Shown here: positions 1 to 5,440 of the stretch, one piece after another
Numbering within the stretch: position 1 is the stretch's first letter
Layout: the number at the start of each line of letters is the position of its first letter
Source: Deltaproteobacteria bacterium
Lineage (GTDB): Bacteria; Myxococcota; UBA796; SXON01
Assembly: GCA_947483545.1 (NCBI GenBank)
Contig: CANKNP010000188.1
Coordinates: 1-10,174 of the forward strand
Direction: 5' to 3'
DNA length: 10,174 nucleotides
Position numbers and translations under genes: made by a program
Notes under the pieces: model-generated
Told to the model about the DNA's origin: nothing
Database searches by the model: none
What the model saw: the letters and a program-made list of their open reading frames with translations, nothing else

Positions 1-855
1 CGCGAGGGCAAGTACGTCACCGCCCGGCAGATTCGCGAGCGTCTTGAGAAGGAGATGCTGACGAACGTCGCGCTCCGCCTCGAAGACACCGGCTCGGCAG
101 AGACCATGCGGGTGTTCGGCCGCGGCGAGCTGCAGCTTGCCATCCTGATCGAGCAGATGCGCCGCGAGGGCTACGAGATGAGCGTCTCGAAGCCCGAGGT
201 CAAGATCCGCGAGGAAGGCGGCCGCAAGCTTGAGCCCTACGAGGACGCCCAGCTCGACTTCCCCGAGGCCTTCATGGGTGTCGTGACCCAGAAGATGGCG
301 CTCCGCAAGGGCCGCATGACGGAGATGAAGTCCGACGGCTCCGGCCGCGTCCGGCTGAACTTCCGCGTTCCTGCTCGTGGCCTTATCGGCCTGCGCGGCG
401 AGTATCTGAACGACACGCGCGGCATGGGCCTGCTCAACACGATCTTCGACGGCTGGGACGACCACGCGGGCTTCATCCAGGCGCGCATCCAAGGCTCGCT
501 TGTCAGCGACCGCACCGGGAAGGCCACCACCTACGCGATCTGGCACCTCCAGCCCCGCGGCCGGCTCTTCATCTCGCCGGGCTGCGAGGTCTACGAGGGC
601 ATGATCGTCGGCGAGAACGCCCGTGAGAACGACATGATCATCAACGTCGTCCGCGAGAAGCACCTGACCAACGTGCGCGCATCCGGCGCCGACGAGAAGC
701 AGATCCTCGTGCCCCCCATCCAGATCACGCTGGAGAAAGCCATCGAGTACCTCTCCGAGGACGAGCTGGTCGAGATCACGCCGGGCAGCATCCGGATGCG
801 CAAGAAGGTGCTCGCCGGGAACATGCGGTCGATTGTCAGGACCGAGCGGGACTGA
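1..855 (+). CDS. typA: Translational GTPase TypA/BipA, C-terminal half (5' end outside window)
   Basis: Ribosome-associated GTPase of the EF-G/EF-Tu family, linked in other bacteria to ribosome assembly and stress or cold growth. The frame is open from base 1 and reads [16 protein letters not shown] before the first internal ATG at base 55, so that ATG is not the start; the N-terminal G domain lies left of the window. About 284 residues remain of a protein usually slightly over 600 aa. Visible signatures are [10 protein letters not shown], the domain-V-like stretch with [16 protein letters not shown] and DTRGMGLLN, and the TypA-specific C-terminal domain with the [31 protein letters not shown] and [20 protein letters not shown] motifs. 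It ends with TGA at 853-855 and converges on the lipoprotein gene. The family assignment is near certain; the regulation cannot be seen because the promoter is outside. Confidence 0.96.
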   Translation, partial: REGKYVTARQIRERLEKEMLTNVALRLEDTGSAETMRVFGRGELQLAILIEQMRREGYEMSVSKPEVKIREEGGRKLEPYEDAQLDFPEAFMGVVTQKMALRKGRMTEMKSDGSGRVRLNFRVPARGLIGLRGEYLNDTRGMGLLNTIFDGWDDHAGFIQARIQGSLVSDRTGKATTYAIWHLQPRGRLFISPGCEVYEGMIVGENARENDMIINVVREKHLTNVRASGADEKQILVPPIQITLEKAIEYLSEDELVEITPGSIRMRKKVLAGNMRSIVRTERD

Positions 856-899
856 ACCGGGTGGGGTGACGCGGGCGGATGAAGCGGGCCGGGAACGTC

Positions 900-956
900 G
901 GCGATGTGGGCGGCTCACCGCCATCGCCCTGGCGTTCACGCGGGCCGTGAGACGCC
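900..956. terminator. Two adjacent hairpins between convergent genes, candidate bidirectional terminator
   Basis: The 163-base gap between the typA stop and the lipoprotein stop holds two GC-rich inverted repeats. Hairpin 1 spans 900-928: GGCGAT pairs with ATCGCC and GGCGG with CCGCC, with a 3-nt bulge and a CTCA loop. Hairpin 2 spans 931-956: GGCGTTCACG pairs with CGTGAGACGCC with a single bulged base and a 5-nt loop. Neither is followed by a clear T tract on either strand, so they are not textbook intrinsic terminators. Their position between converging genes makes a termination or RNA-end-protecting role plausible. I see no convincing gene in 856-1018. Confidence 0.35.
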
Positions 957-1018
957 GCTGGAAATCGGGGGCGCTCAGGGCGCAGACTTGTTCAACGTGG
1001 TCCCCGCCAAGCCGAGGG

Positions 1019-1917
1019 TCACTGGTGCGCGGGTAGGACGTCCTTCACGCACATGGGGTCGGAGGCGGGGGAGGAATCGTCGTAGCCCCAGCAGACGACG
1101 CAGCCGTCCGTGGCCACGGCGCAGGCGTACCACTCCTCTACGAACACCTGGCGGAACTTGCCGCCGGGGACGCCCCTGATGATGTCGGCGTTGTACCCGA
1201 CCTCCGGGTCGTAGCCGTCCAGGACACCCCAGCAGCGGACCTCATCGTCCGCGTGATGCCGCAGCTAACACCGTAGCCGAGGTGGATGCTCTTGAAGCGT
1301 ACGCCGTCGGGCGGGGGCGGGTCGTAGTATTCGTCTCCACCTGTACAGGTTGGCACGCCGTCCGCAAGTCCGCAGATCTGGTTGCCCCCGAACCCCCCGA
1401 CCTCGATGCGGTCGTAGGTACCGGGGAGGGCGAGGGAACCGCCGTCCGTCATGAAGCACTCCACTGCCCCGTCGTCGTCCAGGCCACAGATTGCGCGAAG
1501 CCCGGTGCTGACGCTTGCCCAGGGGCGGGACTGTCTGGGATCGACGGGCACCAGCCACTGGCTATAGTAGAGGCTTTCGCGGTGCCAGCACTCGACGTAG
1601 CCCTCGTCGTCCAGACCACAGAGATTATTCGAGTCGGCGGCAAGAGCGCGGAACGAGCGGTCGAGGTGCTCGGGCCAAAGGAGGCTTTCCCAACACTCGA
1701 CTCCTTGGTTGCTCAAGGCGCAGATCCCGCGGTCTACGGTCTGCAAGTGCGTTACTGGGGGGAGTGGCTGCCAGCGGAAGGCGTCCAACCCGTTGCTGGG
1801 GCACGCCACCCGGCCTCGGCTGGTTCGCGCGCAGGGCTCGTCGGCGGTGACGACCTGCACGAACACTTCTCTCTCGCAGCCTGCAAGGCCGACAAACAGT
1901 AGGGGGAGAATCAGCAC
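1019..1917 (-). CDS. Secreted lipoprotein with seven RCC1-like cysteine-pair repeats; frameshifted near the 3' end
   Basis: Predicted exported lipoprotein. It starts at GTG 1917 directly after an in-frame TGA; LILPLLFVGLAGC is a hydrophobic signal peptide ending in a lipobox, although it lacks the usual Lys/Arg. The body carries repeats of the form C-x8/9-C, for example CALSNQGVEC, CGLDDEGYVEC and CGLDDDGAVEC, as in RCC1/BNR-type beta-propellers common in myxobacterial surface proteins. Read without correction, the ORF stops at 1138 with a low-complexity Arg/Thr/Ser/Ala tail. Adding one base near 1249-1251 restores DDEVRCWG and a further repeat, CAVATDGCVVC, and moves the stop to 1019-1021. 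That gives seven repeats in all, the number expected for a seven-bladed propeller. The frameshift is therefore a sequencing error or a recent mutation. The ligand is unknown. The gene follows the carbamoyltransferase operon after 89 bp and may or may not be co-transcribed. Confidence 0.8.
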
Positions 1918-2006
1918 TCAACCGCCAGCGAGCATCGTTGCGTTCGTGAAGAGGCAGATGGGTGCCGATCCACCGAACGCGAGGCTGGGGCTGGGCGGCA
2001 GCAGCG

Positions 2007-2411
2007 TCAGGTCAGGATCTGGAAAACGCCATCGTGCCGGCACTGCACCGATCCGTGCCAGTTCGCCCAGTCGTAATCCACCGTGTCTGGCTCGGCGTAT
2101 CCATTCGAGTCCGTGTCAGACGCGGGGGGATCCCCGAGACTCCCGGACTCCGTCCATCGGGCCGAAGCACGTTGGAACCCCCCAATCCAGCGCGCCGTGG
2201 CGCTGGCTCTGTCTAACCGGGCGCGCAACGTCAACCGCAGCGTGTCGCACGTCAGAGATCGATCCACCTCGTCGGACGCGGCGACCAACTCGGGGTCGAT
2301 GGCGCTGACCCACCGTCTCATGGCGGCGTAGCTCCGGTCGGCTGGCAGCGGTGGTGCGATCATCCGACCGACGTATCTCGCCGCCGCCCGGGGACCGTGC
2401 CGTTCGGCCAC
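2007..2411 (-). CDS. Hypothetical protein, 134 aa, fourth gene of the carbamoyltransferase operon
   Basis: I do not recognise a characterised family. The GTG start at 2411 lies 15 bp after the DUF5989 stop and has a good GGGAGG ribosome site at 2421-2426 with a 9-nt spacer, which supports translation. The middle section (about residues 28-80) is amphipathic and helical-looking, with SAIDPELVAASDEVDRSL followed by LRARLDRASATARWIGGFQR. This resembles short uncharacterised helical proteins I associate with Polyangia genomes, an impression only. The last 45 or so residues change character to acidic and aromatic, with DTDSNGYAEPDTVDYDWANW, which looks like a fragment of a calcium-binding repeat; they may be a read-through or fused remnant. 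There is no signal peptide or membrane helix. An ATG at codon 17 (MIAPPLPADRSY) is an alternative start but lacks the ribosome site. Short spacing suggests operon membership. Confidence 0.6.
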   Translation of the reverse strand: MAERHGPRAAARYVGRMIAPPLPADRSYAAMRRWVSAIDPELVAASDEVDRSLTCDTLRLTLRARLDRASATARWIGGFQRASARWTESGSLGDPPASDTDSNGYAEPDTVDYDWANWHGSVQCRHDGVFQILT

Positions 2412-2420
2412 TCGGGCCCA

Positions 2421-2426
2421 CCTCCC
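2421..2426 (-). promoter_or_regulatory. Shine-Dalgarno GGGAGG for the 134-aa gene
   Basis: GGGAGG on the minus strand, 9 nt upstream of GTG 2411 and overlapping the end of the DUF5989 gene. It decides in favour of the GTG start over the downstream ATG. Confidence 0.6.
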
Positions 2427-2600
2427 TCAAAACAACAAATAAACAAACGGCGACAACGCCGGAGCTGCAGCCGCCAACGCCAACAGTCCGCCCAGGCCCA
2501 CCAGCAGGAAGACCAGCGGCGCCAGCCACATCAGGTTGCGCTCCCGCAGCCAGGCGGCGATCTCCGCGATGTTCCCAAACCAGGCGCGAAATCGATTCAA
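2427..2600 (-). CDS. DUF5989 family small membrane protein (SxtK-like), 57 aa
   Basis: Small membrane protein that accompanies carbamoyltransferases in many bacteria; the biochemical role is unknown. The start is a TTG at 2600 whose last two bases are the first two of the carbamoyltransferase TGA (sequence TTGA), preceded by AGGGAG at 2606-2611 with a 5-nt spacer. The 57-aa product has an amphipathic N-terminus (FRAWFGNIAEIAAWLRERN), then a hydrophobic segment at about residues 24-45 with LVFLLVGLGGLLAL, and the diagnostic C-terminus APALSPFVYLLF. This is the family architecture: a basic/aromatic helix, one transmembrane span and a P-F-x-Y-x-L-F end. The gene is too short and oddly started for routine gene callers; an open frame extends upstream through the carbamoyltransferase but is not meaningful there. 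In saxitoxin clusters the comparable small gene sits next to the O-carbamoyltransferase sxtI (family knowledge). A partner or membrane-docking role is an inference. Confidence 0.88.
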   Translation of the reverse strand: MNRFRAWFGNIAEIAAWLRERNLMWLAPLVFLLVGLGGLLALAAAAPALSPFVYLLF

Positions 2601-4279
2601 GCGGGCTCCCTTTCGATGAGGAACGGACCAATCGCGAGCGCGTCCATCCCGCAGCGCAAGAACGTCGCGTAGCCATCGGCCGGGCTGGTCACGATGGGCT
2701 CGCCTGCCAGGTTGAAGCTGGTGTTCACCACGCACGGAATCCCGGTTCGCGCGCCCACTTCGCGGAGCAGGTCCGCATACAGCGGCAGATCCGCCGCGTG
2801 AACCTCCTGGACCCTCGCCGTGCCATCCACGTGCAACGCCGCGGGGATTCGGGCGTCCTTGGCTTTCACCGTGGATGTCATAAACCTCCGCGTCCAAGCA
2901 CCACAGTTTGGAAGATCGAACAGGTCGCTCGACGCCTCCGCCAGCACGCTCGGCGCGAAGGGCCGGAACGACTCGCGGAACTTGATGCGCGCGTTGAGCC
3001 GATCCTTGGCCTCGGCCGGGCGGGGGTCGGCAAGGATGGAGCGCTGGCCCAACGCGCGCGGCCCGAACTCAAACCGGCCCTGCATCCAGCCGACCACCTG
3101 ACCTCTCGCCAGCCGGTCAGCGACGGTCCCGGCGATGCCCTGGGCGGCGCAGTCCTCGTACTTGATCCCCCCGTCGTCCAAGAACGCCCGCGCGGCATCC
3201 ACGTCGATGCCGGCGCCCAACGCCACATGGGTCATGGGCGTACGAGGGCAATTCGACCCCAGCAGCGCCGCCCCCAACGCCGATCCGGCATCCCCGGCCG
3301 CGGGCTGCACGAACACGTCCTCAAACGGGCCTTCTCGCAGGATGCGCCCGACCGCCACAGCGTTCAACGCGACCCCGCCCGCAAGGCAGAGATGCCGCTC
3401 TCCGGTCCGCTCCTTCACCAGCCGACACAGATCCAGCAGCACAACTTCTGTCACGGCTTGGATGCTGGCGGCCAAATCCCGGTGGCGATCCTCCATCGGG
3501 CCTTCGACGGCACGGGGCGCCCCAAAAAGCGCATCGAAGGCGGGTGTCCAGGACTTGTCGGCCTCGCGGTCGAAGCAGAAATACTGCATGTCGAGCTCAA
3601 AACTTCCGTCCGCCGAGCGCTTCAACACCTTCCACACGTCGTCCACGCGGGTCGGTTTGCCGAACGCCGAGAGGCCCATCACCTTGTATTCGCCGTCGTT
3701 CACCTCAAAGCCCAGGAACGCCGTGAACACCGAGTAGAGCAGGCCCAGGGAATGGGGGAAGTGAAGCTCTTCGATAGGCTCAATCCCGCTCGCTGTGCCA
3801 CGCCAGATCGACGTCGTCGTCCACTCGCCGACCCCATCGACACAAAGGATCGCGGCGGTTGGAAACGGGGAGCAGCAGAACGTGCTGGCGGCGTGAGAGG
3901 CGTGGTGCGCGCTGAACTGAACCTTCTCGGGGGCAATCCCCAGATCGCGGACGAGGTGATTCCGCACCCACATCTTGTCGCCTACCATCGAGATCATCGC
4001 CCGGCGGAAGGTCGGGCCCCCGCGGGGAAAAGTACGGAGCGCGGTCAAGAGAATGCGCTCGAATTTGAGCAGGGGTTTCTCGTGCCACACGACGGCGTCG
4101 AGATCCTCGATCTTCAAGCCCCCGGCGCGCAGACAGAACCCGGCGGACCTCAACGGCGTCGAGGGATCGTGCTTGCGTCGGGTGAACCGCTCTTCTTGGG
4201 CGGCCGCCACGATTTGACCGTCTACGACGAGCGAAGCGGCCGCGTCGTGAAAATGCCCTGAGAGGCCAAGCACCCGCAT
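2597..4279 (-). CDS. Carbamoyltransferase, NodU/TobZ/SxtI family
   Basis: Two-step O-carbamoyltransferase: the C-terminal YrdC-like part forms carbamoyl-adenylate from carbamoyl phosphate and ATP, and the N-terminal Kae1-like part passes the carbamoyl group to an acceptor hydroxyl (family knowledge). The start is ATG 4279 (MRVLGLSGHFHDAAA), 4 bp after the ferritin-like stop; an upstream extension to 4372 reads as low-complexity Arg/Ser and overlaps that gene, so I reject it. Length is 560 aa, normal for the family. Visible motifs are AAQEERFTRRKHDPS (27-40), the metal site HHASH (H125, H129), CVDGVGEW (D148), GGVALNAVA (301-309), PAAGDAGSALGAAL (D330), GRFEFGPRALGQRSI (401-415) and NTSFNLAGEPIV (519-530). 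The H-x3-H spacing and the 19 residues from H129 to the Asp match the TobZ iron ligands. No catalytic residue appears lost. The acceptor substrate cannot be read from sequence. Confidence 0.95.
   Translation of the reverse strand: MRVLGLSGHFHDAAASLVVDGQIVAAAQEERFTRRKHDPSTPLRSAGFCLRAGGLKIEDLDAVVWHEKPLLKFERILLTALRTFPRGGPTFRRAMISMVGDKMWVRNHLVRDLGIAPEKVQFSAHHASHAASTFCCSPFPTAAILCVDGVGEWTTTSIWRGTASGIEPIEELHFPHSLGLLYSVFTAFLGFEVNDGEYKVMGLSAFGKPTRVDDVWKVLKRSADGSFELDMQYFCFDREADKSWTPAFDALFGAPRAVEGPMEDRHRDLAASIQAVTEVVLLDLCRLVKERTGERHLCLAGGVALNAVAVGRILREGPFEDVFVQPAAGDAGSALGAALLGSNCPRTPMTHVALGAGIDVDAARAFLDDGGIKYEDCAAQGIAGTVADRLARGQVVGWMQGRFEFGPRALGQRSILADPRPAEAKDRLNARIKFRESFRPFAPSVLAEASSDLFDLPNCGAWTRRFMTSTVKAKDARIPAALHVDGTARVQEVHAADLPLYADLLREVGARTGIPCVVNTSFNLAGEPIVTSPADGYATFLRCGMDALAIGPFLIEREPA
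2606..2611 (-). promoter_or_regulatory. Shine-Dalgarno AGGGAG deciding the TTG start of DUF5989
   Basis: AGGGAG on the minus strand inside the last codons of the carbamoyltransferase gene, 5 nt before the TTG at 2600. No ATG or GTG is available nearby in that frame, so this site identifies the TTG as the initiator. Confidence 0.65.
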
Positions 4280-4283
4280 CCGG

Positions 4284-4955
4284 TCAGAACGCGCGCTGCA
4301 AGCGGACCGGCGCGCTCTTCGACCAACCGCGGGCCGGCTTCGGACGAACCAGGGAGAACGGCGCCAGCACAAAGTAGTACACGACGCCCAGGAGCAGCGT
4401 GCTTGTCACGAGCGAGATCCGTCGCGCGAACCACATCCACGCGCCTTTGATCCGCTCGATGCGCATCTGGCGGAGCGCCGCGCCCACCTCAGCACCCCGA
4501 CCATCCGCACGGTAACGATCGAGCTGATGCCCGGTCCACGCGACGTGCCGCTTCTCATCCTCGAGGATCGAGCTGAACACCTTGCCCTGCTCGCCCAGCG
4601 CGTCCTTGTAGGTCGCAAACTCCGCCGTCGCGCGCTTCTCCGCCTCGTGCACGAACGCGATGAACCGCACCTCGCCCATCGCGTCGATGTCGGCCGCCGT
4701 GTCTCCCGGCGTGTCCCCGACCATGCTGGCGCCCAGGCCTGTGGTCACCGGGCGTGAGCCTTCCTCGGCCAGGAGCCCGGCGTGTCGCACCTCGTCTTGC
4801 GCGTGGCGGATCAACTGGCGGCGTAGCCAGGGGTCTTTCACCTGTTCAGCCGCACGCGCCAGATCCCTCGCGCCGAACGCCTCCGTCTCCGCAAACTCGC
4901 GCATCCGTTGCTCAGGCTTTCGCCAGAACAGCAGTCGGGTGAGGGCGTTGCGCAT
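4284..4955 (-). CDS. Ferritin-like di-iron protein with C-terminal membrane segment
   Basis: A 223-aa protein with a ferritin/rubrerythrin-like four-helix pattern and a C-terminal membrane anchor. Iron-ligand candidates come as two E-x-x-H helices, DEVRH (E55, H58) and DEKRH (E134, H137), plus Glu residues on the first and third helices, FAETEAFGARD (E23 or E25) and FVHEAEKRATAEF (E104 or E106). This fits a carboxylate-bridged di-iron site usable for oxidation chemistry, peroxide handling or iron storage; which one cannot be decided. Residues 180-198 (SLVTSTLLLGVVYYFVLAP) form one transmembrane segment, followed by a short basic tail with RPKPARGW. The tail layout recalls the second half of SxtJ-type proteins from carbamoyltransferase loci (inference). 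It is the first gene of the operon, starting at ATG 4955 without a strong ribosome site and ending 4 bp before the carbamoyltransferase ATG, which implies tight co-expression. Confidence 0.85.
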   Translation of the reverse strand: MRNALTRLLFWRKPEQRMREFAETEAFGARDLARAAEQVKDPWLRRQLIRHAQDEVRHAGLLAEEGSRPVTTGLGASMVGDTPGDTAADIDAMGEVRFIAFVHEAEKRATAEFATYKDALGEQGKVFSSILEDEKRHVAWTGHQLDRYRADGRGAEVGAALRQMRIERIKGAWMWFARRISLVTSTLLLGVVYYFVLAPFSLVRPKPARGWSKSAPVRLQRAF

Positions 4956-5145
4956 CCGGGGAGCTTAGCGCACCAGGAGAGGGCGGGCTTCGTTCCATCG
5001 GCCACAGGCCCGTCGCCGCCGTGATCCGCCCGAGCCGCCCACAGCACATAACTGAGCCCCTCACAATTGTTACATGTCGCATCCGAGGGCTCGCGAATCT
5101 CCCCCGGCCGGCCTGATAGACTCCCGGCCCTTCCCCGGACCCCGC
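4956..5145. promoter_or_regulatory. Divergent intergenic region, probable promoters for both directions
   Basis: This stretch separates the leftward operon (starting at 4955) from the rightward small gene and kinase. It holds the only notably AT-rich patch nearby, about 5045-5078, containing the perfect palindromes ACAATTGT (5063-5070) and ACATGT (5072-5077). On the minus strand the same patch gives TAACAAT, a weak match to a -10 element. I could not identify a paired -35 element with standard spacing on either strand. The palindrome pair is a candidate operator. Nothing else is supported here. Confidence 0.3.
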
Positions 5146-5230
5146 GTGCACAAGCCCGTACGATCTGGTCAGCGCCCCCGCGCTCCCGAAGCTGCTCCCC
5201 CCGATCGAGCCCTACATTCGCCAGATCGAG

Positions 5231-5440
5231 GTGATGTGGCTGCTCGCAGGCCGCAAGTTCGATCTGCTGGCCGATGTGCCGCCGCTCGCCGGCTACCAGA
5301 TCGAGCATACGAACTACCTCGCTGCGCTCTCGGCCCTGGAGGTCACCATGGTGACCGCCAACACCGCCGCCATCGCTGCGGGGCACGTGCCCTACGACTA
5401 CCTCCAGCCCTCCAAGGTCACTGCCGCCGCGAATGTCTGA
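5231..5440 (+). CDS. Small unknown protein overlapping the kinase start; probable 5' frame defect
   Basis: I do not recognise the family. The callable frame begins at GTG 5231 (or ATG 5234) and encodes about 69 aa with two likely helices, RKFDLLADVPPLAGYQIEH and NYLAALSALEVTMVTANTAA, ending QPSKVTAAANV. The same frame stays open back to a TAG at 5117-5119 with strong G/C third positions and sensible sequence (YDLVSAPALPKLLPPIEPYI) but no ATG, GTG or TTG. A GTG at 5146 (GTG CAC AAG CCC) would be a natural start if one base were removed near 5155-5158, giving MHKPYDLVSAP and a protein of about 92 aa. The stop (5438-5440) overlaps the kinase ATG (5433-5435) by 8 bp, and the kinase has no visible ribosome site, so translational coupling is likely. 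No signal peptide or membrane helix is seen. It may serve as a partner or regulator of the kinase (inference). Confidence 0.6.
   Translation: MMWLLAGRKFDLLADVPPLAGYQIEHTNYLAALSALEVTMVTANTAAIAAGHVPYDYLQPSKVTAAANV

Noticed and set aside
833..1179. Small plus-strand open frames after typA
   Set aside because: Arg-rich low-complexity translations, no ribosome site, and they run into antisense of the lipoprotein gene.
2351..4261. Long plus-strand open frame of about 636 codons opposite the carbamoyltransferase
   Set aside because: It is the antisense image of a gene with complete family motifs. Its translation is Arg/Pro/His-rich low-complexity text with no recognisable domain.
4280..4372. Upstream extension of the carbamoyltransferase to base 4372
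   Set aside because: The extra 31 residues are Arg/Ser-rich and overlap the ferritin-like gene. Family proteins begin at the V-L-G-x-S-G-x-x-H-D strand, matching ATG 4279.
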